Shown: positions 1 through 5,587, counted from the first letter of the stretch. The stretch: DNA of 5,833 nt from Alphaproteobacteria bacterium MarineAlpha3_Bin4 (GCA_002938045.1 PTLJ01000106.1:1-5833); one strand, 5' to 3'. A program made the numbers and translations. Notes: generated by a model not told the origin, from the sequence alone.

Positions 1-443
1 CCGCCGCTCCAGATACGACCGATGACACCAGTCAGCCATTTCGCCACGTCACCAGCAAAGGCGCCAGCTGCGGTGCGGATCTTGTCGAAAGCATCCGCCG
101 AAAGATCGGCCTGCAGTCGCTCCAGGTATGGTTCAACCTGGCTGCGCAGCCATTCGACAAAACCCGGAACAAGCGCCGCCAGTTCGACGACTTGACCTTG
201 CAGCAAAGGCAACAGCAGCATCAGGATGGCGGCCGCAGCGATGAAGAAGGCGAACAGGATCAACGCCGTTCCCCACCCTCGAGAGATGCCCTTCTCCTCA
301 AGATGGTCGGCCACCGGGTCAAGAAAATAGGCGATCGCCATGCCGGCGACGAACGGCAGCAAGATCGGGCTCAGCAGGCCCAGAAGTAGGCTGAAAACGA
401 CCAGCCCCGCCAGCCAGAACAGAGTTTGGCGCTCGTGGCTCAA
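1..443 (-). CDS. AI-2E family transporter (PerM-like permease), N-terminal part, runs off the left edge
   Basis: This frame is open from a TTG at 443 to the window edge and gives 147 codons of an inner-membrane protein. It begins MSHERQTLFWLAGL. Hydrophobic stretches lie at about residues 8-24, 26-41 and 59-80. Between the second and third is a segment reading AYFLDPVADHLEEKGISR, which matches the family pattern of Pro-Val/Leu-x-D-x-L-E-x-x-G-I-x-R after the second helix. An amphipathic stretch follows (VPGFVEWLRSQVEPYLERLQ), also typical. Family members are about 350 residues, so well over half is missing. The TTG start overlaps the TGA of the upstream gene by four bases (TTGA) and has GGAGG repeats 4 and 7 bases before it; I see no competing ATG in this frame. 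The family was named for autoinducer-2 export, but many members have unknown substrates and AI-2 transport is not shown here. The family call is firm; the substrate is unknown. Confidence 0.85.
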   Translation of the reverse strand, partial: MSHERQTLFWLAGLVVFSLLLGLLSPILLPFVAGMAIAYFLDPVADHLEEKGISRGWGTALILFAFFIAAAAILMLLLPLLQGQVVELAALVPGFVEWLRSQVEPYLERLQADLSADAFDKIRTAAGAFAGDVAKWLTGVIGRIWSG

Positions 444-1012
444 TCTCCCTCCTCCCGGCTCATGTCCATACGACTATCCACGATCTGACCGGCGCGGCGG
501 GTCCATAGCACCACATAAGCGCCGCCCGACGCCAGCGTTGTCGTGCCGACGATATATGCCATCAGCTCGCTCAGGCCGTGATCCTCGACGGCGAAGCCCG
601 CGACGCCGAGCACACCGACGGCCATCACCAACTGACAAAAAGTGTTGACCTTGCTGATCAGCAGCGGCTGCATGTTGAGCGTGCTGGTAATGGTCTGGAA
701 CAACAGCGCACCGCCGATGATCAGCGCGTCGCGGAAGACGACCATGATCACCAACCATACTGGTAAGTAGCCTTCGTGCCCGAGGGTGACGTAGCCGCAC
801 ACCAGTAGAGTCTTGTCGGCGATAGGATCAAGATAGCCGCCGAGCACGGTTTCCGATTGAAAGTGCTTGGCGACGATACCGTCGACGGCGTCGCTCAGCG
901 CCGCCACTAGGCTTAACCAGAACGCCGGCACCAGGTGTTGCTGCAGAATCAGCCAGACAATTACCGGAACGGCGAACAACCGGGCCAGGGATATGGTGTT
1001 GGGAATGTTCAA
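440..1012 (-). CDS. CDP-alcohol phosphatidyltransferase, cardiolipin-synthase-like
   Basis: This 190-residue integral membrane enzyme belongs to the family that swaps CMP on a CDP-activated lipid for an alcohol to make phospholipids. The signature D-x2-D-G-x2-A-R-x8-G-x3-D-x3-D is present at residues 41-66: D41, D44, G45, A48, G58, D62 and D66. Lys49 stands where Arg is usual. The N-terminus MNIPNTISLARLF is the common family opening. Residues 120-128, SKVNTFCQL, resemble the SKVNT segment I recall from mitochondrial-type cardiolipin synthase, so a CDP-diacylglycerol plus phosphatidylglycerol reaction is plausible; phosphatidylglycerophosphate synthase is the main alternative. Several hydrophobic segments follow the motif (about 82-108, 125-141, 150-170). 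The start is a TTG at 1012, ten bases after the stop of the DUF2066 gene. No ATG or GTG lies in frame nearby, and the upstream site is weak. The family is certain; the exact substrate is inferred. Confidence 0.85.
   Translation of the reverse strand: MNIPNTISLARLFAVPVIVWLILQQHLVPAFWLSLVAALSDAVDGIVAKHFQSETVLGGYLDPIADKTLLVCGYVTLGHEGYLPVWLVIMVVFRDALIIGGALLFQTITSTLNMQPLLISKVNTFCQLVMAVGVLGVAGFAVEDHGLSELMAYIVGTTTLASGGAYVVLWTRRAGQIVDSRMDMSREEGD
444..455 (-). promoter_or_regulatory. Ribosome binding site deciding the TTG start of the permease
   Basis: The minus strand reads GGAGGAGGGAGA directly before TTG at 443. It contains two overlapping GGAGG cores, 7 and 4 bases from the start codon. The same bases encode the last residues (REEGD) of the upstream phosphatidyltransferase, so the site lies inside that gene. 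Such a strong site before an overlapping TTG supports this start and suggests coupled translation of the two membrane proteins. Confidence 0.7.
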
Positions 1013-1022
1013 GTGGCCACGC

Positions 1023-2168
1023 TCACAATTTACCCGGCACGGTTCCTGCGGGGTTGAGAACCCATTCGTCCTCTTCCTTGATCAGGGTCAAATTAGACTG
1101 GTCGAGGGCAAGGGCGAGTTGTTCAGTGTCGCCAATGTAATATAGATTGACCCGCACCTCGTCACGCGACAATAGGATCAACTCAATACGGCGGATGACA
1201 GCGACGCCGCTGAGCCTTTGGCGCATCGCAAGCCAATTCGCGAGCCCGCTGATAGGCACCGTGACGGTGGCGATGTCGATGCTATCAACCCTCAATAGGT
1301 TCTGGCGTTTCCATTCGTCCTCTATATGGAACGCGACGGTGGCCGCGGCACGTTTCAACAGGGCTTCAATAGTCTCGCCGACATCCTGACGCAGGACCAA
1401 CGAGTACGGTTCACGGTCACCACTGGCGCCGTAACGCGCGACGTAAACCTCGATCTGGCGCCGGGCAACGGCGGCGTCCAGCCGCTGCACAGCGAAACAG
1501 ACGATAACGTCGCTCATCCGGTAGCGCCGGGCGATCGCCGCCAACTCCTGGCGGTCACCTTCGATTGCCTGGCCGGCGCCGATTGACGCGATGTCAGCGA
1601 GATCCCCGAGCGGAAACAGCATCGGCACCAGGCCACCCTTCGGTGCGTTTTGTTTCCAGGCCTCTCGCCACGGATTCAGGTCATCCCACAACACCAAGGC
1701 GCCGGCCGCCTGATAGACGGGCAGCACCAGGACCGGCTTACTCGGGGTCTCGGCGAACGGCAGTTCAAAATCGTGCAGCAAGCCCCGCACCTCCTGAGCC
1801 TTGAACCGGAAATTGAGTCGCGCAAGGTAGCGGACGGCCGACGTTTTTTCGTCGGCGACCGAGAAATCTTGCACGTACTCGGTGATCTCGGGTTGTTCTA
1901 ACTCGGGCAGCCGAGCGTGATCCTCGCGCAGCGTAAGGCGTTCCAGTAATCGCCGAAAGGCCATATGTTCGCCTGCAGCGAGCGCTTGCTCGCGTGCCCT
2001 AGCAGCAGTTTCGGCGGTGACGTCGACGGCGACGTCGCGAACCTCATAGACGCTCAACTCGGCAGTGCCAGCCGCACCACCGAGCGCGATCATCGACGCA
2101 GCGACCAAACCACCGGTCAGCTGCCGAAAGCCGCGGATATCGATGATTGCAAACAGTCTCCGATACAT
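1023..2168 (-). CDS. Exported DUF2066 domain protein
   Basis: This encodes a 381-residue protein of a family with no established biochemical role. A long N-terminus (MYRRLFAIIDIRGFRQ) leads into a hydrophobic stretch at about residues 18-35 (LTGGLVAASMIALGGAAG), a probable Sec signal peptide, so the protein should reach the periplasm. No lipobox cysteine is visible. Residues about 40-80 (VYEVRDVAVDVTAETAARAR, then ...FRRLLERLTL) match the DUF2066 opening: a short strand, a polar helix rich in Ala/Arg/Glu, then Leu-Arg repeats. The C-terminal part contains paired strand-like segments ending LYYIGDTEQLALAL, also typical. The ATG at 2168 follows AAAGAAGATA, an acceptable ribosome site. It is the first gene of a three-gene leftward run with two membrane proteins and diverges from purM, an order I recall from related alphaproteobacteria. 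An envelope role is inference from the signal peptide and neighbours. Confidence 0.8.
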   Translation of the reverse strand: MYRRLFAIIDIRGFRQLTGGLVAASMIALGGAAGTAELSVYEVRDVAVDVTAETAARAREQALAAGEHMAFRRLLERLTLREDHARLPELEQPEITEYVQDFSVADEKTSAVRYLARLNFRFKAQEVRGLLHDFELPFAETPSKPVLVLPVYQAAGALVLWDDLNPWREAWKQNAPKGGLVPMLFPLGDLADIASIGAGQAIEGDRQELAAIARRYRMSDVIVCFAVQRLDAAVARRQIEVYVARYGASGDREPYSLVLRQDVGETIEALLKRAAATVAFHIEDEWKRQNLLRVDSIDIATVTVPISGLANWLAMRQRLSGVAVIRRIELILLSRDEVRVNLYYIGDTEQLALALDQSNLTLIKEEDEWVLNPAGTVPGKL

Positions 2169-2174
2169 TATCTT
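2147..2174 (+). promoter_or_regulatory. Candidate purM-purN promoter
   Basis: TTGCAA at 2147-2152 and TATCTT at 2169-2174 are separated by 16 bases; each matches the sigma70 consensus at four of six positions. Transcription would begin near 2181, giving a leader of about 45 bases. The element overlaps the start of the divergent DUF2066 gene, so the two could interfere. The match is weak. I found no equally good promoter for the DUF2066 gene in the 58-base gap (a TATGCT on the minus strand lacks a clear -35) and no recognisable purine operator or riboswitch. Confidence 0.3.
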
Positions 2175-2216
2175 CTTTCGTCTCGAAGGATTGGTAACCT
2201 AGCATAGCTCGCCGTG

Positions 2217-2229
2217 GGAGGAAGCCATT
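2217..2229 (+). promoter_or_regulatory. Shine-Dalgarno and unusual ATT start of purM
   Basis: GGAGG at 2217-2221 is followed by AAGCC and then ATT at 2227. The five-base spacing is ideal. In this frame the codons between the upstream stop (TAG at 2200) and the TTG at 2299 include no ATG, GTG or TTG. The TTG at 2299 comes after the conserved LSYKDAGVDI segment and has no comparable ribosome site. ATT at 2227 is therefore the best start. Confidence 0.65.
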
Positions 2230-3309
2230 ACCGCCTCCGACAATCGCAACGGCCTCAGCTACAAAGACGCCGGCGTCGATATTGAGTCCGGCGCCGCTTT
2301 GGTCGACGCCATAAAGCCGCTCGCCGACACCACCAACCGGCCAGGTGTGAAATCTAATTTGGGCGGTTTTGGAGCGATCTTCGATGCCAAGGCTGCGGGT
2401 TACCGGGACCCGCTTCTGGTCGCGGCCACCGACGGAGTTGGCACCAAGCTGCTGATCGCTGGCGCGACCGGCCGCCACAACACGGTCGGTATCGACCTCG
2501 TCGCCATGTGCGCCAACGATCTCGTCGTCCAAGGCGCGGAGCCATTGTTCTTTCTCGATTACATCGCTACCGGACGTCTCGAGGTTGCCGCCATGAAAGA
2601 GATCATCACCGGCATAACCGAGGGCTGCAGCCGCGCTGGCTGCGCGCTGATCGGTGGTGAAACAGCGGAAATGCCGGGCCTTTACGATGCCGAAGTTTAC
2701 GACCTCGCAGGCTTTTGCGTCGGTGCTGTCGAGCGCGATCGCCTCCTCACCGGCGCCGACGTCGCCGCCGGCGACGCTGTTCTCGGCCTTGCTTCCAACG
2801 GGCTCCATTCAAACGGCTTCTCGCTGGTCCGCCGGATCGTCAAACAGGCCGGGCTAGATTACTCCGATTCAGCGCCCTTCGATGCCAAGCGAAGCCTGGG
2901 CGAGGCGCTGCTCGATCCGACTAGAATCTACGTCAAGGGTGCGTTGACGGCGATCGCCGGCGGCGGCGTCAAGGCCCTCGCCCACATCACCGGCGGTGGC
3001 TTACTGGAGAACATTCCGCGCGTGCTGCCCAGTGGTCTTGGGGTCTCGCTCGACGCCACCAGCTGGCCGGTACCCGAGATTTTCCACTGGCTCGCCAGGG
3101 CTGGCAGCGTCGCAGTGGAAGACATGGCGCGTACGTTCAACTGCGGTATCGGGATGGCCATCGTCTGCGCGCCGCAGGCCGCCGGGGCCGTGACGACGGT
3201 GTTTCGCGATGCCGGTGATACGGTATTCGCCATCGGCGCTGTCGTTGATGCCAACGGTGGCGAACCCAGCATCCGCATCGATAACGCGAGCGGCGTATGG
3301 AACGCCTGA
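2227..3309 (+). CDS. purM: Phosphoribosylformylglycinamidine cyclo-ligase (AIR synthetase)
   Basis: PurM closes the imidazole ring: FGAM plus ATP gives AIR, step 5 of de novo purine synthesis, in the cytosol. From the ATT at 2227 the product is 360 residues, close to the E. coli enzyme (about 345). Conserved blocks in order are LSYKDAGVDIESG (residues 10-22), GGFGAIF (46-52), the ATP-site DGVGTKL (69-75), GIDLVAMCANDLVVQGAEPL (88-107), GGETAEMPG (143-151), NGLHSNG (191-197), HITGGGLLENIPRVLP (253-268) and FNCGIGM (304-310). All are intact, so the enzyme should be active. Starting at the TTG at 2299 would delete 24 residues including the first block, which is why the longer form is preferred. 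The next gene, purN, overlaps by 13 bases, implying one transcript. The oddity is the start codon: a true AUU, a sequencing error or a strain mutation of ATG are all possible. Confidence 0.93.
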   Translation: MTASDNRNGLSYKDAGVDIESGAALVDAIKPLADTTNRPGVKSNLGGFGAIFDAKAAGYRDPLLVAATDGVGTKLLIAGATGRHNTVGIDLVAMCANDLVVQGAEPLFFLDYIATGRLEVAAMKEIITGITEGCSRAGCALIGGETAEMPGLYDAEVYDLAGFCVGAVERDRLLTGADVAAGDAVLGLASNGLHSNGFSLVRRIVKQAGLDYSDSAPFDAKRSLGEALLDPTRIYVKGALTAIAGGGVKALAHITGGGLLENIPRVLPSGLGVSLDATSWPVPEIFHWLARAGSVAVEDMARTFNCGIGMAIVCAPQAAGAVTTVFRDAGDTVFAIGAVVDANGGEPSIRIDNASGVWNA

Positions 3310-3950
3310 AGATCGCCGTCCAGATCTCCGGTCGTGGCTCCAACCTACAAGCCCTGATCGACGCCTGCGCCGAGCCCAGATATCCAGCCGAGATCGCGCT
3401 TGTGATCTCCAACATCGCCGGCGCGCAGGGACTTGAACGCGCGACAAAGGCCAGCATTCAAACCCGCGTCATCGAACACCGGGACTACTACAGCCGCCGC
3501 GCCTTTGACTCCGAAATGACACGCGAGATCACGGCCGCCGGCGCCGAGCTGATTTGTCTAGCCGGTTTCATGCGGATGCTGTCGGATGAATTCGTTGACC
3601 ATTGGCGCGACCGCTTAATCAACATCCATCCGTCTTTGCTGCCGGCCTTCAAGGGCCTCGACGTTCAAGCCGCGGCAATTGAGGCTGGGGTTCGGTTTTC
3701 CGGCTGCACCGTCCATTTCGTGCGCCGGGAAATGGATACGGGCCCGATCATCAACCAGTCGGCGGTGCCAATTCATGACGACGATACCGCCGACACACTT
3801 GCGGCGCGGATCCTCGTCCAGGAGCACCGTATCTACCCACACGCCGTGAGGCTGATCGCCGAGGGGCGAGTGACGATCGAAGGCGAGCGGGTAATGATCG
3901 ACGGCGCCGAGGCGCCGGCTGAGGCGCTGATAAATCCGACGCCAGTCTGA
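3297..3950 (+). CDS. purN: Phosphoribosylglycinamide formyltransferase (GAR transformylase)
   Basis: PurN transfers the formyl group from 10-formyltetrahydrofolate to GAR, step 3 of purine synthesis. The 217-residue product has the substrate phosphate loop SGRGSNLQAL at residues 11-20, the folate-side segment LAGFMRML at 88-95, the catalytic INIHPSLLP (Asn109, His111) and DTGPI (Asp147), matching the Asn-His-Asp triad of the E. coli enzyme (106, 108, 144). The loop after LLPAFKG reads LDVQAAAIEAG; most homologues carry a Thr-His pair where this protein has Val-Gln. The ATG at 3297 lies inside the last codons of purM, with only a weak GAGCGG before it, so translation probably depends on ribosomes finishing purM. 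The downstream gene ndk converges nine bases away, so purN is the last gene of this transcript. The function is secure. Confidence 0.95.
   Translation: MERLKIAVQISGRGSNLQALIDACAEPRYPAEIALVISNIAGAQGLERATKASIQTRVIEHRDYYSRRAFDSEMTREITAAGAELICLAGFMRMLSDEFVDHWRDRLINIHPSLLPAFKGLDVQAAAIEAGVRFSGCTVHFVRREMDTGPIINQSAVPIHDDDTADTLAARILVQEHRIYPHAVRLIAEGRVTIEGERVMIDGAEAPAEALINPTPV
3902..3917. other. Strong GC hairpin near the 3' end of purN
   Basis: CGGCGC, a four-base loop CGAG, then GCGCCG form a perfect six-pair stem inside the purN reading frame, about 33 bases before its stop and about 43 bases past the stop of the convergent ndk. No run of T follows on either strand, so it is not a standard intrinsic terminator. 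Because only nine bases separate the two genes, any end-of-transcript structure must lie within coding sequence, and this is the best candidate seen. It may simply reflect GC-rich Ala/Glu codons. Confidence 0.3.
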
Positions 3951-3959
3951 GTCGAGCGG

Positions 3960-4382
3960 TCAGCCAATCAATTCAATCTGTGAAAAGAAGTAGGAGATTT
4001 CCTCAGCCGCCGTCTCTGGCGAATCGGAGCCGTGTACTGAATTGGCCTCGACATTCTCGGCAAAATCCTTGCGGATTGTGCCGTCTTCAGCGTTGGCCGG
4101 GTTGGTGGCACCCATGATATCGCGATTCTTTTGGATCGCATCCTCGCCCTCCAAGACCTGGACCACAACCGGCCCCGATGACATGAAATCGCAAAGATTG
4201 TTATAAAAAGCTCGTTCGGCGTGGACGGCATAGAAGCCCTCAGACTGCGCGCGGGTCATTTGTATGCGTTTCTGGGCAATAATTCGCAGCCCGGCGGTTT
4301 CGAACCTGGCGTTGATTTGACCGGTAAGGTGGCGGCGAGTGGCGTCTGGTTTGATGATTGAAAGCGTTCTTTCGACAGCCAT
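3960..4382 (-). CDS. ndk: Nucleoside diphosphate kinase
   Basis: Ndk balances nucleotide pools by moving the terminal phosphate from one NTP to another NDP through a phosphohistidine. The 140-residue product is the standard length. It shows MAVERTLSIIKPDA at the N-terminus (Lys11), KNRDIMGATNPANA at residues 85-98, GTIRKDF at 101-107 and the active-site NSVHGSDSPETA with His117, so it should be active. The ATG at 4382 is chosen because it gives the canonical MAxERT start. A TTG 18 bases upstream would add six residues without a ribosome site. No strong Shine-Dalgarno stands before the ATG; GGGGA lies about 11 bases away. A small departure is Ala58 where many relatives have Pro in the RPF segment. 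The gene converges on purN and has its own promoter and leader. It fits functionally beside purMN but is transcribed separately. Confidence 0.95.
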   Translation of the reverse strand: MAVERTLSIIKPDATRRHLTGQINARFETAGLRIIAQKRIQMTRAQSEGFYAVHAERAFYNNLCDFMSSGPVVVQVLEGEDAIQKNRDIMGATNPANAEDGTIRKDFAENVEANSVHGSDSPETAAEEISYFFSQIELIG

Positions 4383-4420
4383 GCGGTCAGTTTTCCCCAA
4401 GAATATTATTAAGGATTATG

Positions 4421-4433
4421 GATAGCTGCTATC
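4421..4433. repeat. Palindrome GATAGC-T-GCTATC in the ndk leader
   Basis: A perfect six-base inverted repeat around one central T lies about 40 bases before the ndk start codon and about 34 bases past the predicted transcription start. It shares the ATAGC/GCTAT half-site with the palindrome just upstream of the -35 element. It could be a protein-binding site, or chance in an AT-richer leader; the stem cannot form a normal RNA hairpin with a one-base loop. Confidence 0.4.
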
Positions 4434-4434
4434 G

Positions 4435-4454
4435 GCCGCCTCTGCAGCGGCGGT
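4435..4454 (-). other. Hairpin in the untranslated leader of ndk
   Basis: On the minus strand CCGCC, an eight-base loop GCTGCAGA, then GGCGG form a five-pair GC stem, extended by one G-T pair. It would sit within the first 30 bases of the ndk transcript if transcription starts near 4461. The GGCGGTA arm at 4449-4455 (plus strand) can alternatively pair with TACCGCC at 4482-4488, but the latter lies in the promoter and would only be transcribed from further upstream. No T run follows, so it is not a clear terminator. It may stabilise the message or affect translation. Confidence 0.4.
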
Positions 4455-4467
4455 AAAAATTGGGCGG

Positions 4468-4496
4468 GTTATAGACCCAACTACCGCCTCTGGCAA
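4468..4496 (-). promoter_or_regulatory. Sigma70-type promoter of ndk
   Basis: Read leftwards, TTGCCA (plus-strand 4491-4496) and TATAAC (4468-4473) each match the consensus at five of six positions and are exactly 17 bases apart. Transcription should start near 4461, leaving a leader of about 79 bases before the ndk ATG at 4382. It is the best promoter in the window and is correctly placed for ndk. Confidence 0.65.
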
Positions 4497-4504
4497 GCTA
4501 TAGC
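4497..4504. repeat. Palindrome GCTATAGC abutting the ndk -35 element
   Basis: An eight-base perfect palindrome begins at the base next to TTGCCA. Its half-site GCTAT recurs in the palindrome at 4421-4433. The two centres are about 73-74 bases apart, near seven helical turns, which is compatible with a protein contacting both. This is only a pattern; an eight-base palindrome is not rare by itself. Confidence 0.35.
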
Positions 4505-4957
4505 CGGTAGTTCAAGAAGCTTTTGGTCTGCCCGGCTCGATCTAGTCAGACAGGCACAAAAAACAAAGATAAAATGGAGATGGCCCGGTTGGACAATCAG
4601 TCCGGCACGTAGACACCAATCGCCAGGTGCCACGATTACTTCTGATCGCGCCTCGCGAGTGCGGCATGGCGGTCAAGTAAGCGCCGAGCGCAGATGGTGA
4701 CCGGAACGTCGATCATCTACCCTTCAACTGTTATCGCTCCACAGCCACGTAGTTCTGCTTCTGCGTAAGCCTCAACAACGCTTTGCGTTTGAACAACCTA
4801 ATACGCTATTGGCATGAACGCCTCATTGAGCAATGGGACGACGCTTGGATGGATGCACTATGCACCCTCGAAGCTAAACTGCCGTGTCCGTTCGGCGCTC
4901 GCGAGCATTTTCAGTGGCAGCCGCACCCAAATAATAATTTGCCGCAGGTCGGACCAG
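4505..4957. other. Spacer of about 450 bases without a convincing gene
   Basis: Both strands are broken by stops and no protein family is recognised. Visible pieces are: a stem GGAC-AATCA-GTCC at 4591-4603; an eight-base palindrome CTCGCGAG at 4652-4659, repeated inside the ten-base palindrome GCTCGCGAGC at 4897-4906; an inverted repeat AACGC-TTT-GCGTT at 4777-4789; and a 26-codon minus-strand ORF (4636-4716, MIDVPVTICARR...) with GAAGGG just before it. A plus-strand ORF starting near 4783 runs antisense into the next gene and is not believed. The stretch looks less GC-rich than the purine genes. It may be decayed inserted DNA, given the integrase fossil nearby, but nothing here proves that. 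No terminator with a T run was found for the cyclic-nucleotide gene that ends at 4958. Confidence 0.5.
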
Positions 4958-5587
4958 TCATACCAACCTGCCACGGGCTTCGGCATCCTGCCAGTTGGCT
5001 AACAGTCGAGCGACGACAATCCGCATTAAGTAAATGCCAAACTTTGGGTTCTGGTAATAGAGCTGGATCATGTTGTCGTTGGTCAGAATAAAGAGATCAC
5101 AATCAGTTGTGCAAATCGCAGTGCAAGTACGCCGGTTGTCGGGGGTGAAAACAGCGATCTCGCCGAGCACATCACCGGGATTGCAGTCCACGCCAATCTC
5201 GTCCAGATGGACGGTGCCATTTTTGATAACGAACATCCGGTCCGGCTTGTCATCCTTCCTGAACAGAATGCTGCCGGCGGACGTACGAATAGTGCTCATG
5301 TAAGGGAGCAGCGCATTGAGGTTGTTGTCGCCCTCCGCCGCTACGCGAATTTCCTGAACCAAGCGAATCATCTGCCAGGCCCTGTAGGAATTGAGTGGCA
5401 GCAGAAGAGCGTGCAGCACCAAGGTAGGGTAACTAGGCACCAACAGGCCGAAGATTAGGAATACGGCATTGCCGCCGACTGCACCGAAGCGCAGCGGAAT
5501 AATGGTTTTTCGATTCATACCCCAAAGCGTCACGCCGCCGCCAAAAAATCCAATCAGATCAATCCAGGGTACGGTTTCCATGGTCAT
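4958..5587 (-). CDS. Membrane-anchored cyclic-nucleotide-binding protein, Popeye-like layout
   Basis: The 209-residue product has three hydrophobic segments at about residues 8-24, 33-50 and 52-66 (the last VLHALLLPLNSYR), then a linker, then a cyclic nucleotide-binding fold at about 88-190. The fold contains DRMFVIKNGTVHLDEIG (strands 3-5), NPGDVLGEIAVF and NRRTCTA. In the phosphate-binding cassette, Glu143 (ribose contact) and Arg153 (phosphate contact) are both present, so cAMP or cGMP could bind. There is no helix-turn-helix, so it is not a CRP-type transcription factor. A three-helix anchor followed by one cNMP domain is the layout of Popeye proteins and bacterial relatives; the partner and role are unknown. 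The ATG at 5587 gives MTMETVPW; a second ATG two codons in is possible. GAGG lies ten bases upstream. The gene stands alone between a non-coding spacer and an integrase fossil. Confidence 0.8.
   Translation of the reverse strand: MTMETVPWIDLIGFFGGGVTLWGMNRKTIIPLRFGAVGGNAVFLIFGLLVPSYPTLVLHALLLPLNSYRAWQMIRLVQEIRVAAEGDNNLNALLPYMSTIRTSAGSILFRKDDKPDRMFVIKNGTVHLDEIGVDCNPGDVLGEIAVFTPDNRRTCTAICTTDCDLFILTNDNMIQLYYQNPKFGIYLMRIVVARLLANWQDAEARGRLV

Noticed and set aside
2146..2155. GCAAAC resembling half of a PurR operator before purM
   Set aside because: Only a half-site is present, and the E. coli-type PurR operator is not expected in alphaproteobacteria.
2044..2808. A 254-codon minus-strand open frame running across the purM start region
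   Set aside because: It lies antisense to well-supported purM and overlaps the DUF2066 N-terminus in another frame; its composition is that of a GC-rich shadow and it has no recognisable domain.
2299..3309. purM starting at the TTG at 2299
   Set aside because: It would remove the conserved LSYKDAGVDI block and has no ribosome site, whereas ATT at 2227 has an ideally spaced GGAGG.
4383..4400. A longer ndk starting at the TTG at 4400
   Set aside because: The ATG at 4382 gives the canonical 140-residue enzyme beginning MAVERT, and no Shine-Dalgarno precedes the TTG.
4783..5091. A 102-codon plus-strand frame starting MRLNNLIRYW
   Set aside because: Its second half is antisense to the cyclic-nucleotide gene, it has no ribosome site or family likeness, and its length is expected by chance.
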